NCBI RefSeq assembly: GCF_900114085.1
Contig: NZ_FORU01000001.1
Coordinates: 248,206-312,205, forward strand
Source: Myroides guanonis
GTDB taxonomy: Bacteria > Bacteroidota > Bacteroidia > Flavobacteriales > Flavobacteriaceae
Direction: 5' to 3'
DNA length: 64,000 nucleotides
In this document: in pieces, positions 46,566-55,706 of the stretch
Layout of the letters: each line of letters begins with the position of its first letter
Position numbering within the stretch: the stretch's first letter is position 1
Translations under genes and position numbers: made by a program
Notes under the pieces: model-generated
What the model was told of the DNA's origin: nothing
Databases searched by the model: none
What the model saw: only the letters and a program-made list of their open reading frames with translations

Positions 46566-48509
46566 ATGAATATAATTTGCTCTACTAACGATTTAGTGCG
46601 TTTTTTATTTGTCTTCTTAGGGTTTTTGTTCTCAATTGAACTTTACCCGAGTACAGCACAACAATTATTAATATCTAAAACAATTGATTTTTCATTCAAG
46701 AAGATACCAGATAAGAAGTTTGATAGTATTACAGAAGTAATTGGAAACTATGCTGACGACTTGCAATATGAAAAGGCTATTGTTTTAAGTGATTCAATAT
46801 TTGAATCTTTGAATGATAACTCCTCAAAACAATTGGCGAAGTTGTATCATCTTAAAGGTTATGTATATCACAGAAAAGGAGATTTATTTAATGCAATAGC
46901 AATGTATGAAAAGGCAGTTGAAATTAGGAATAACATTAAGGATAAAGAGGTTGTTATTACATATTTGAATTTAGGTAAATCTTATTATGATATTGGTGAT
47001 TACGTAAGATCGATTCAAGAGTATGAGAAAGGTTTGCAATTATCAAAGAAGTATCGAGATATATCCAATATCGGCTCAAGTTTATCTGGTATTGGAGTAG
47101 TTCTTTCGGACCAAGGTAAAAGACAAGAAGCTTTAAATTTCTTTAAAGAATCTTTGTCTAATGACAAGAAGATTAAAGACTCTGTTAATATAAGTCGCAG
47201 TTACTATGATATAGGAGAGATCAAGTATTTAGTTAGAGAGATGGATTCTGCAAAAATATATTTCGAAATGGCAAATGAAATTGCTTTAATGCAGAAGGAT
47301 GAGTATTTACAATCCTATTGTGTAACTCGTATGGGAACATTAGAAGTTATGAAGGGAAATTATAGCAGTGCAGAGAAATATCTATTACAAGGACTTGAAA
47401 TTAGAAATCGTTTACAATATCCAATTGAAATTATATTTACTAAGGTTGAACTGGCTAAATTATATGTCAAAATAGGTGAATTAAATAAGGCAGAAAGACT
47501 TTTATTAGAAGTATTGAAAGATTCGAAGTCAACACCATTTTTAAAGGGAGAGTATATGGCGAATGAACTTTTGTCAGAATTAAATGAAAAGGAAGGTAAC
47601 TATCTAGATGCTTTAAAATACCATAAAGAGTTTAGTGTAATTGGAGATAGTCTGAAGTTTAATAAAAATAATTCAGAAATTGAAAATGCTTATACTCGTT
47701 TGCAAATTGAAAAGCATACTCAAGAAGTTGTTTTTAAACAAAAACAGCAGAGACAAATTTATTTGTCATTACTATTGTTTGTGAGTTGCTCTGCAATTGG
47801 TGGTACTGGTTATTTAATTAAATTAAGAAAAGGAACAAAGAGAAAATATGAATATAAAATTCGCCAAAAAGAACTAGAAGTTGAGAAACAAATTTTGTTG
47901 CAATTAGATGAAGAGAGAAGGCGAATTTCTAGAGATGTTCATGATGATTTAGGTTCTAGTATTTCAGGAATTAAATTACTAAGTGAAATTATCTATAAAA
48001 AGACTAAAGATGAGGAACTTAAAAAGGAACATGAAAGATTATTGAGTATGCAATTAGAAACTTCGCAAAAGATAAGAGATATAATTTGGGTTTTAAACAA
48101 CGATAACAATTCGATAGAAAGTTTAGCATGGTATTGTCATAATTATGCAGAAAGCATGTTAAAGAGTTTTAGTATTAATCTAGATAGTTATGTAGATGAA
48201 GATATGCCTCCAATTAATATTGATAACGAAAGTAGAAAAAGTTTTTTTTTATGTGTAAAAGAAGCTATCAATAATATACTGAAACATTCTAAAGGAGATA
48301 ATGTGTTTTTATCAATAAGCTTTATTGAAAATGAATTTAAAATCTGCATACAAGACAATGGAAAAGGAATGGAAAAATCTTTGAGAACTGAGCAAGGTTT
48401 TGGATTGAAGAATATGAAGAAGAGGATGGACTTAATAAATGGTGTTTTCAATTTAGAAACAAATCTAACTGGAACTAAAGTGTGTTTTTCAAAAAAGTAC
48501 CCAAAATAG
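46566..48509 (+). CDS. TPR-containing sensor histidine kinase (NarL-system type)
   Basis: Starting at ATG 46566, the 647-residue protein has an N-terminal membrane/signal segment, about six TPR repeats in the periplasmic part (about 60-370), one transmembrane helix (YLSLLLFVSCSAIGGTGYLI), a HisKA_3 domain with phospho-acceptor H459 in ISRDVHDDLGSS, and an HATPase domain (KEAINNILKHS, DNGKGM, GFGLKNMKKR). An upstream in-frame TTG at 46542 would add 8 residues and is less likely. It is followed after 53 nt by its probable partner regulator. The stimulus is unknown. Confidence 0.91.
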   Translation: MNIICSTNDLVRFLFVFLGFLFSIELYPSTAQQLLISKTIDFSFKKIPDKKFDSITEVIGNYADDLQYEKAIVLSDSIFESLNDNSSKQLAKLYHLKGYVYHRKGDLFNAIAMYEKAVEIRNNIKDKEVVITYLNLGKSYYDIGDYVRSIQEYEKGLQLSKKYRDISNIGSSLSGIGVVLSDQGKRQEALNFFKESLSNDKKIKDSVNISRSYYDIGEIKYLVREMDSAKIYFEMANEIALMQKDEYLQSYCVTRMGTLEVMKGNYSSAEKYLLQGLEIRNRLQYPIEIIFTKVELAKLYVKIGELNKAERLLLEVLKDSKSTPFLKGEYMANELLSELNEKEGNYLDALKYHKEFSVIGDSLKFNKNNSEIENAYTRLQIEKHTQEVVFKQKQQRQIYLSLLLFVSCSAIGGTGYLIKLRKGTKRKYEYKIRQKELEVEKQILLQLDEERRRISRDVHDDLGSSISGIKLLSEIIYKKTKDEELKKEHERLLSMQLETSQKIRDIIWVLNNDNNSIESLAWYCHNYAESMLKSFSINLDSYVDEDMPPINIDNESRKSFFLCVKEAINNILKHSKGDNVFLSISFIENEFKICIQDNGKGMEKSLRTEQGFGLKNMKKRMDLINGVFNLETNLTGTKVCFSKKYPK

Positions 48510-48562
48510 GTATTGTGTTAGTTTTAAATAAGTTATTAATTTGAATTATTAAACAAGCAATA

Positions 48563-49192
48563 ATGAGTAATTTAATAACTATAGCCGTTTTAGAAGATGA
48601 AAAGAATTTCAGGGATTCTGTAGTAGAACTAATCAATTCTACAGACGACATGAAATGTATTGCGACATTTGATAATGTGACATCTTTCTATGCAAATTTT
48701 AAGGACATACATCCTGATATTTTTTGGGTCGATTTACACTTACCTGATGGATCTGGCATAGATGTTATCAAATATATTAAAAAGGAAAGAGAGGAAGCTT
48801 TATGTTTAGTTTGTAGTTTTTTTGACAGTGATGAAAAGGTCTTCACGGCTCTTAGAGGGGGTGCAGATGGTTATCTATTAAAAGGAGAGAATATAGAAAC
48901 AATCTTAAAATCTATTTCTGAATTAATTAGTGGTGGTGCTCCAATGAGTCCAAGCATTGCTCGTAAAATATTAGCCACTTTTAAACCTGTTTGCATTTCT
49001 GGAGAAGAATTTGATCTTACCCTTAGGGAAAAGGAGATTCTTGGATTTCTTTCAAAAGGACTTTTATATAAAAACATAGCAATTAATTTATACATAAGTC
49101 CTGAAACAGTTAAGAAGCATATTAGAAATATATATACTAAATTACAAGTTACCAATAAAGTAGAAGCAATTAATAAGTATTTTGAGAAGTAG
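48563..49192 (+). CDS. NarL/LuxR-type response regulator
   Basis: The 209-residue protein has a receiver domain (1-120) with acidic pocket residues E11-D12, phospho-acceptor D57 (FWVDLHLPDGSG) and the conserved lysine in GYLLKGE. The C-terminal LuxR helix-turn-helix is LTLREKEILGFLSKGLLYKNIA and SPETVKKHIRNIYTKL. It is the obvious partner of the upstream kinase, whose HisKA_3 class pairs with this regulator type. Targets cannot be inferred, although the T9SS protease gene lies directly upstream of the pair. Confidence 0.92.
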   Translation: MSNLITIAVLEDEKNFRDSVVELINSTDDMKCIATFDNVTSFYANFKDIHPDIFWVDLHLPDGSGIDVIKYIKKEREEALCLVCSFFDSDEKVFTALRGGADGYLLKGENIETILKSISELISGGAPMSPSIARKILATFKPVCISGEEFDLTLREKEILGFLSKGLLYKNIAINLYISPETVKKHIRNIYTKLQVTNKVEAINKYFEK

Positions 49193-49413
49193 ATTTTAGC
49201 AACTTTAGTTATACCGTTTTATTTAGATTCTGATTTTATTCTTTAATAAGATAAAATATTGCTTAATCGATGGAAATGGTGTTTGCTTTTTTATAATTAT
49301 TAAAATATTTGAGCATTTAATTGCTACTTTGCAAGGTATTCGCTTTCATTTTTTTAATCTTTTTTTTTACGTAAATTGCCAAGCAAACTATTAAGAAAGA
49401 ATCAATTTAAATT

Positions 49414-52400
49414 ATGCAAGACAATATACCCTATGTACCCCAAAATAAAGTGCGCATTGTAACAGCAGCGGCTTTATTTGACGGACATGATGCAGCGATA
49501 AATATCATGCGTAGAATTATTCAAGCAACTGGCTGTGAAGTGATTCATTTAGGTCATGATAAAAGTGTTGAAGAAGTTGTGAATACAGCAATTCAAGAAG
49601 ATGCTAATGCAATCGCAATGACCTCTTATCAAGGTGGACACAATGAATATTTTAAATATATGTATGATTTGCTTCAAGAAAAGGGAGCAGGACATATCCG
49701 CATTGTAGGAGGAGGAGGTGGTGTTATCCTTCCATCAGAGATTAAGGATTTGATGGATTATGGAATTACTCGTATTTACGCACCAGATGATGGTCGTGAA
49801 ATGGGTCTTCAGGGGATGATTAATGATATGATTAAAAGAGCTGATTTCCCAACAATGGATTTACAATTGCCAGAAGGGAAGGATGCATATCAATCTTTAG
49901 CAGATAAAGATATAACAACTATCGCTCGTTTAATTTCATTAGCAGAAAATAGAGAAGAGGATTTCTTAAAGATTTTCCAGTTTGATCCAGAGAAGCACAA
50001 AGGTACACCTGTATTAGGTATTACTGGAACAGGTGGTGCAGGTAAATCTTCTATGGTAGATGAATTAGTACGTCGTTTCTTAATTGATTTTCCAGAGAAA
50101 ACAATAGCATTAATTTCTGTTGACCCTTCTAAGCGTAAGACAGGTGGTGCGTTACTAGGAGATCGTATTCGTATGAACTCTATTAATAATCCTAGAGTGT
50201 TTATGCGTTCTTTAGCTACACGTCAATCTAATCTTGCACTTTCTCGCTATGTAGAAGAAGCAGTTCAGGTTCTTCAAGCAGCTAATTATGATTTAATTAT
50301 TTTAGAAACATCGGGTATTGGTCAATCAGACACTGAAATTTTAGACCACTCAGATGCTTCTCTATATATAATGACTCCAGAGTTTGGTGCTGCTACGCAA
50401 TTAGAGAAAATCGATATGCTTGATTTCGCTGATATTGTTGCTATCAATAAGTTTGACAAACGTGGAGCTTTAGATGCGATGCGAGATGTTAAAAAACAAT
50501 ATCAACGCAACCATAATTTATGGGATGCTAATCCAAATGATATGCCTGTTTTTGGAACAATTGCTTCACAATTTAATGATCCTGGAACAAATGATTTGTA
50601 TAGAGCTATCATGGATAAAGTAGTTGAAAAAACAGGGGCTAACTTAAAGTCGACGTTTGAAATTACTAAAGAAATGAGTGAGAAGATCTATGTCATTCCG
50701 CCAAATAGGACTCGTTATTTATCGGAGATTGCTGAGAATAATAGATCTTATGACGCTAAGGTAATTACACAAAAAGAAGTTGCACAAAAGCTTTTTGGAA
50801 TTTATAAAACGATTTCTTCAGTATCAGGTCAAGAACCTATTTTAGACAAAGCAGGTATTAAAGATGGACAGTTTGAGAAAGCTGATGAAACCACTGCTGC
50901 TTTTTTAGATTTATTGATTAAAGAATTCGACCGAGTAAAGATGAATTTCGACCCTTATAATTGGGAAGTAATTCTAACTTGGGATGAAAAAGTAAACAAA
51001 TATAAAAATCCTGTTTACTCTTTTAAAGTAAGGGATAAAGAAATTAAAATTGATACGCATTCTGAAAGCTTATCTCATTTGCAAATCCCTAAGATTGCAT
51101 TGCCTAAGTACGAAGCTTGGGGAGATATATTACGCTGGGTGCTACAAGAAAACGTTCCAGGTGAATTTCCTTTTACATCTGGATTATACCCTTTCAAAAG
51201 AGAAGGTGAAGATCCAACCCGTATGTTTGCTGGGGAAGGTGGTCCAGAACGTACAAATAGACGTTTTCACTATGTTTCATTAGGGATGCCTGCTAAACGA
51301 CTTTCAACTGCATTTGACTCTGTAACTTTATATGGAAATGACCCTGGTCATCGCCCTGATATTTACGGGAAAATCGGAAATGCTGGTGTGTCAATTTGTT
51401 GTTTAGACGATGCTAAGAAGTTATATTCTGGATTTAATCTTGCACATGCATTGACTTCTGTATCTATGACTATTAATGGTCCTGCTCCTATGTTATTAGG
51501 ATTCTTTATGAATGCAGCTATTGACCAACAATGTGAATTATATATTAAAGAAAATGAATTGGAAGCTGAGGTTGAAGAGAAGATCAAAGCTATTTATAAA
51601 AACAAGGAAGTTGATAGACCTATTTACAATGGAGAATTACCAGAAGGAAATGATGGTTTAGGCTTAATGCTGTTAGGTGTAACAGGGGATCAAGTACTTT
51701 CTGCGGATGTTTACGCAAAAATTAAAGAGGAAACATTAGCACAAGTTCGTGGTACTGTTCAAGCAGATATTTTAAAAGAAGATCAAGCTCAAAATACTTG
51801 TATTTTCTCTACTGAATTTGCTTTGAGATTAATGGGAGATGTTCAAGAGTATTTCATCGAAAAAAACGTACGTAACTTCTATTCAGTTTCTATTTCTGGA
51901 TATCACATTGCTGAGGCAGGTGCGAATCCAGTTACGCAGTTAGCATTCACGCTAGCTAATGGATTTACTTATGTAGAATACTATTTGAGTAGAGGAATGG
52001 ATATTAATGCTTTCGGACCAAATCTTTCTTTCTTTTTCTCTAATGGTATAGATCCAGAGTATTCTGTAATTGGACGTGTAGCTCGTAAGATTTGGGCTAA
52101 AGCTTTAAGAGATAAATATGGAGCAAACCCTAGAGCTCAAATGCTGAAATATCATATTCAAACTTCTGGTAGATCATTACATGCACAGGAAATTGATTTT
52201 AATGATATTAGAACTACATTGCAAGCTTTATATGCTATTTATGACAACTGTAATTCACTTCATACCAATGCGTATGATGAAGCGATTACAACTCCTACAG
52301 AAGAGTCAGTTCGTAGAGCAATGGCAATTCAATTGATTATAAACAAAGAGTTAGGATTAGCTAAAAATGAGAATCCAATTCAAGGTTCATTTATAATTGA

Positions 52401-52848
52401 GGAGTTAACTGATTTAGTTGAAGAAGCTGTTTTATTGGAGTTTGATAGAATTACAGAGCGTGGAGGTGTATTAGGAGCTATGGAAACTATGTATCAACGT
52501 TCAAAAATTCAAGAAGAATCTCTGTACTATGAAACTTTAAAACACACAGGAGAATTTCCAATAATTGGAGTGAATACATTCTTAAGTTCAAAAGGATCTC
52601 CAACAGTAGTGCCAGCTGAGGTTATTCGTGCCACGGAAGAAGAAAAACAATTTCAAATTGTTACTAAAGAAAATTTAAACAAAGCAAATAAAGACTTGAT
52701 TGAAAATCACCTATCTAAACTTCAAGATGTAGCCGTTCAAAATGGAAATATTTTTGAAGCAATGATGGAAGCTTCAAAAGTTTGTACTTTAGGACAAATT
52801 ACTTCTGCATTGTTTGAAGTAGGAGGTCAGTACAGAAGAAATATGTAA
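49414..52848 (+). CDS. icmF: IcmF, fused isobutyryl-CoA mutase with G-protein chaperone
   Basis: The 1144-residue fusion contains a B12-binding domain (about 10-150; DGH with H25 as the cobalt ligand), a MeaB-like GTPase (Walker [10 protein letters not shown] near 204-212), and an acyl-CoA mutase TIM-barrel domain. Residues at the substrate-deciding positions are Phe605 (TRMFAGEGG) and Gln793 (QAQNTCIFS). These match the Phe/Gln pair of IcmF rather than the Tyr/Arg pair of methylmalonyl-CoA mutase. YHIAEAGA holds the active-site Tyr-His. An insertion of about 45 residues (about 728-775) lies in the mutase domain. It interconverts isobutyryl- and n-butyryl-CoA. Confidence 0.93.
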   Translation: MQDNIPYVPQNKVRIVTAAALFDGHDAAINIMRRIIQATGCEVIHLGHDKSVEEVVNTAIQEDANAIAMTSYQGGHNEYFKYMYDLLQEKGAGHIRIVGGGGGVILPSEIKDLMDYGITRIYAPDDGREMGLQGMINDMIKRADFPTMDLQLPEGKDAYQSLADKDITTIARLISLAENREEDFLKIFQFDPEKHKGTPVLGITGTGGAGKSSMVDELVRRFLIDFPEKTIALISVDPSKRKTGGALLGDRIRMNSINNPRVFMRSLATRQSNLALSRYVEEAVQVLQAANYDLIILETSGIGQSDTEILDHSDASLYIMTPEFGAATQLEKIDMLDFADIVAINKFDKRGALDAMRDVKKQYQRNHNLWDANPNDMPVFGTIASQFNDPGTNDLYRAIMDKVVEKTGANLKSTFEITKEMSEKIYVIPPNRTRYLSEIAENNRSYDAKVITQKEVAQKLFGIYKTISSVSGQEPILDKAGIKDGQFEKADETTAAFLDLLIKEFDRVKMNFDPYNWEVILTWDEKVNKYKNPVYSFKVRDKEIKIDTHSESLSHLQIPKIALPKYEAWGDILRWVLQENVPGEFPFTSGLYPFKREGEDPTRMFAGEGGPERTNRRFHYVSLGMPAKRLSTAFDSVTLYGNDPGHRPDIYGKIGNAGVSICCLDDAKKLYSGFNLAHALTSVSMTINGPAPMLLGFFMNAAIDQQCELYIKENELEAEVEEKIKAIYKNKEVDRPIYNGELPEGNDGLGLMLLGVTGDQVLSADVYAKIKEETLAQVRGTVQADILKEDQAQNTCIFSTEFALRLMGDVQEYFIEKNVRNFYSVSISGYHIAEAGANPVTQLAFTLANGFTYVEYYLSRGMDINAFGPNLSFFFSNGIDPEYSVIGRVARKIWAKALRDKYGANPRAQMLKYHIQTSGRSLHAQEIDFNDIRTTLQALYAIYDNCNSLHTNAYDEAITTPTEESVRRAMAIQLIINKELGLAKNENPIQGSFIIEELTDLVEEAVLLEFDRITERGGVLGAMETMYQRSKIQEESLYYETLKHTGEFPIIGVNTFLSSKGSPTVVPAEVIRATEEEKQFQIVTKENLNKANKDLIENHLSKLQDVAVQNGNIFEAMMEASKVCTLGQITSALFEVGGQYRRNM

Positions 52849-52869
52849 AGATTAGATTATTTTGATAAT

Positions 52870-52902
52870 AAAAAGAGACATCGTTAGATGTCTCTTTTTT
52901 TA
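52870..52902. terminator. bidirectional terminator between icmF and lipase genes
   Basis: AAAAAGAGACATC (52870-52882) and GATGTCTCTTTTT (52887-52899) pair perfectly around loop GTTA, with T runs on both strands. Confidence 0.92.
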
Positions 52903-52917
52903 TGCCTGAAATTTGAT

Positions 52918-54042
52918 TTATTCAATTAATTTTTCTGCTAGATAGATATAAGCTTGATGTCTATGATGAGACATGGTATTTTTAGGATCTGTGAATTTAT
53001 TGTTGTACTCCTTATCTCCTTGTAAAATAATGCTATGGCCACATCTCATATAATTGTTATCTGACGCATATATAGGTTCAACAAGTTGTGGCAGATAGTT
53101 TCTAATTTGTTTAAACATGATTTTTCCTAAATACTTTTCGTAACGTTTTTGAGATTTCATTGGAGGATTCTTAATCTTATTATATAATATTCTTCCAAAG
53201 ATTCGTTTGAAGAAAGATTGCTTCTGAAGCATTTGATCTAAACTAGTAAAAATATTAATTTCATTAAAGTTGTCCATTGTCTGAACACTCAACGGAACTT
53301 CTGGAACCCAATCTTGTGTATTGATGGCATGAAATGCCCAATCTCTAGTTATATTTTCATAATGATAAGCAAAATACATGTTTCCAGGTTTAGGAGATGC
53401 CATTGTATATGTCTTAAAACGAATGTCTTGAGGAAGTTTAAATTCCTTTTGTAATTGATAAAGATGCGCTGTTATAAGGACAGATAAAGCTCCACCTTGA
53501 CTATGACCTGAAACAATAAAGTCTTTATGGCCTAATTGGTACATGCTGTCAATCTGTGGCAACATATCTTTAACCAAATACGCTGTAGAAATAAGCCAGC
53601 CAACATGAACGGTCGCGTCCTTTCTATCAGCTAAGTTATACTCGAAATTTTCATCGAGTGATAATTGAAGCTTTCCTTGTGCAGGAACCATAGCTGCATA
53701 AAAATTTGAAAGCCAACTTTCTTTCACCCCTACAGATCCCCTAATAGCGATTACAGATACATCTCTTTCTTTATTGTACCATAATTCCCATAGGTTCGCT
53801 AATCCTATCTCTTTGGATTCATAAACTTTAGTATATGCTTTTGGAGGCTCTATATCATTTGTAAGTAGAGTACCTTTTATATTACCTGTGATTTTAAGCA
53901 TATCAATCAACTCTTCTTTATTAAAATGAGGAGCTAATTGCTGTGCGAAAAGATTTGAGGTTGTAATACTTTGGAAAAAGAATAAAATTAGAATTAAAGC
54001 GAATTGAATTTTACGCATGCTAATTGAGGTTTTTTCGTACAT
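52918..54042 (-). CDS. exported class-3 lipase family protein
   Basis: The 374-residue alpha/beta-hydrolase has a signal peptide (MRKIQFALILILFFFQ..., cleavage near LFAQQ) and the nucleophile elbow GHSQGGALS. The lipase-3 region continues with TMASPKPGNMYFAYHYEN, placing the catalytic aspartate downstream (DWVPEVP). A terminal histidine such as in HHRHQAY may complete the triad. Two in-frame starts exist, at 54042 and at 54018 (MRKIQ); the second gives a more standard signal peptide. The substrate may be glycerides or phospholipids. Confidence 0.85.
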   Translation of the reverse strand: MYEKTSISMRKIQFALILILFFFQSITTSNLFAQQLAPHFNKEELIDMLKITGNIKGTLLTNDIEPPKAYTKVYESKEIGLANLWELWYNKERDVSVIAIRGSVGVKESWLSNFYAAMVPAQGKLQLSLDENFEYNLADRKDATVHVGWLISTAYLVKDMLPQIDSMYQLGHKDFIVSGHSQGGALSVLITAHLYQLQKEFKLPQDIRFKTYTMASPKPGNMYFAYHYENITRDWAFHAINTQDWVPEVPLSVQTMDNFNEINIFTSLDQMLQKQSFFKRIFGRILYNKIKNPPMKSQKRYEKYLGKIMFKQIRNYLPQLVEPIYASDNNYMRCGHSIILQGDKEYNNKFTDPKNTMSHHRHQAYIYLAEKLIE

Positions 54043-54229
54043 ATTGCTTTTTTAAGATTTATAAAACGTTCTAAGTTAATTATAAAATGTATTATAAATG
54101 ATTTGTTTTTATAGAATATATCTCAATGTAATTGGTTAGATAATTATTTAATCAATAGGTAATATTTTATTTATATAATTGTTGTATTTTTACTATAGAA
54201 CTTAAATTAATAATTTAATAGAGATAATT

Positions 54230-54871
54230 ATGGAAAAATCATTTATTAAGACCGTTAGAAATACAGTTAATCATTGGTATATCCCTTTAATAATAGGGTT
54301 GTTTTTTGTAGTTAGTGCGCTTTATATATTTCGAACTCCATTAGAATCCTACGTGTCTTTGTCAATTCTATTTAGTTGGTTATTTCTTGCATCAGGTATT
54401 TTAGAAATACTTTTTTCATTGTCAAATAGGAAGGAAATAGAGAATTGGGGGTGGACATTATTTGCTGGGATTTTGAATACTGTTATTGGTATTATCCTTT
54501 TGTCTAATCCTGGATTTACAATGGTGTTATTACCTATCTATATTGGATTTGGATTAATGTTTCGTTCCATTCATGGTATGTCCAGCTCATTTGAATTGAA
54601 AAGTTATAAAGTTAATGGATGGTGGCAACTTTTAATTCTAGGTGTTCTTGGGTTGATATTTTCTGTAATTATGATTTTTAATCCTTTATTTGGAGGAATT
54701 ACAATTGTATATTGGACAGGAGCATCCTTATTAGCTTTGGGATTCTTTAGTATTTATTATGCATTTGTCTTGAGAAAATTAAAGAAGTATTCAAATAATA
54801 TTTCAACGGATTTGAAAAATCGATATGAAGCTATTCAAAAGGAAATTAATGATCAATTGCGCAATAGTTAA
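54230..54871 (+). CDS. HdeD/DUF308-family membrane protein
   Basis: The 213-residue protein has six transmembrane helices arranged as the DUF308 repeat (IIGLFFVVSALYIF, LFSWLFLASGILEILFSLSNR, WGWTLFAGILNTVIGIILL, and a second set), followed by a short cytoplasmic tail. E. coli HdeD supports acid resistance at high cell density; the role here is not shown. It is monocistronic with AT-rich flanks. Confidence 0.85.
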   Translation: MEKSFIKTVRNTVNHWYIPLIIGLFFVVSALYIFRTPLESYVSLSILFSWLFLASGILEILFSLSNRKEIENWGWTLFAGILNTVIGIILLSNPGFTMVLLPIYIGFGLMFRSIHGMSSSFELKSYKVNGWWQLLILGVLGLIFSVIMIFNPLFGGITIVYWTGASLLALGFFSIYYAFVLRKLKKYSNNISTDLKNRYEAIQKEINDQLRNS

Positions 54872-54990
54872 ATAAAAACATAGTTTAACCATTTATTTAT
54901 GCTGTTGTATAGTCAACTGTGATTGAATATGTATTTTTGGCTTGCTTATTGTAATGAGTTAAAAAGATAATAATTATAATACCTTTAGAT

Positions 54991-55533
54991 ATGAAAAAGA
55001 TTTTCTTACTTTTTGTGGCTGTAGCCGGATTGATAACATTTCAAAGTTGTGAAGGACCACAAGGACCTCCAGGTTATGATGGAGCTGTGCCTGTTGTTTA
55101 TGATGTAAAAACTGATTTAATACCTAATAATGACTTTCAAACTACATTTAATTTTAGTATTCCATTGTATGATGAAGATATTGTTTTAGTGTACTTTTTA
55201 GATGCAAAAACAGATAACGGTACAAAAGTGTGGCGTATGCTTCCTCAGAAGTATTACATTGATGTAAATAACAACGAATATGAAGTTGATTATAATTTTG
55301 ATTTCACACGATACGATTTTAGACTCTTTTTATCATCCAATTATCCAAATATAGATATTATAGGTAATGGAGCTTGGACTAGACGATTGGAATTTAGAGC
55401 TGTGGTACTAGAAGGAGCATTCGGTAATTCTAGAATAGCATCATCACAATCTTCAATTCCTGAGACTATAGAATATGAGACTCTAGCTAAAAAATACAAT
55501 ATCAAAGAATCAGATGTAATTCGTTTGAATTAA
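54991..55533 (+). CDS. lipoprotein with a short collagen-like segment
   Basis: The 180-residue protein has a lipoprotein signal peptide ending FQSC (lipidated Cys20), followed at once by collagen-like Gly-x-x triplets (GPQGPPGYDGA) and a beta-rich domain of about 145 residues with aromatic content (YYIDVNNNEYEVDYNFDF). This small architecture is frequent in flavobacteria, sometimes with spurious enzyme names. Function is unknown; it should sit in the outer or inner membrane facing the periplasm. Confidence 0.8.
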   Translation: MKKIFLLFVAVAGLITFQSCEGPQGPPGYDGAVPVVYDVKTDLIPNNDFQTTFNFSIPLYDEDIVLVYFLDAKTDNGTKVWRMLPQKYYIDVNNNEYEVDYNFDFTRYDFRLFLSSNYPNIDIIGNGAWTRRLEFRAVVLEGAFGNSRIASSQSSIPETIEYETLAKKYNIKESDVIRLN

Positions 55534-55555
55534 ATAAAAACACACATAATATTAT

Positions 55556-55588
55556 AAAAGCCATCTTAAAACAGAGATGGCTTTTTTT
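55556..55588 (+). terminator. terminator of collagen-like lipoprotein gene
   Basis: AAAAGCCATCT (55556-55566) and AGATGGCTTTT (55575-55585) form the stem with an 8-nt loop and T tail. Confidence 0.88.
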
Positions 55589-55634
55589 GTTTAGATTATT
55601 TTTTTTATGTTGCAATGAAAAAAAGAGGGGGTAG

Positions 55635-55667
55635 TTGGCTGTATTAAGTGTAAATAAATTAAATTTG
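55635..55667 (+). promoter_or_regulatory. candidate glnN promoter
   Basis: TAAATTTG at 55660-55667 matches TAnnTTTG, with TTG at 55635-55637 (22-nt spacing). Transcription would start near 55674 and include a small AGGG...CCCT hairpin near 55679-55690. Confidence 0.5.
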
Positions 55668-55706
55668 CAGTGAAAAACAGGGGGTGCCCTATTAAAAATT
55701 ACATTT

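Noticed and set aside
49414..52848. Methylmalonyl-CoA mutase assignment
   Set aside because: The order B12-domain, GTPase, mutase on one chain and the Phe/Gln active-site pair indicate IcmF. I first misread a nearby Tyr (Y592) as the specificity residue; alignment on the RQYAG motif places Phe605 there.
54991..55533. True collagen-like surface protein
   Set aside because: Only about four Gly-x-x triplets follow the lipidated cysteine, too few for a collagen helix.
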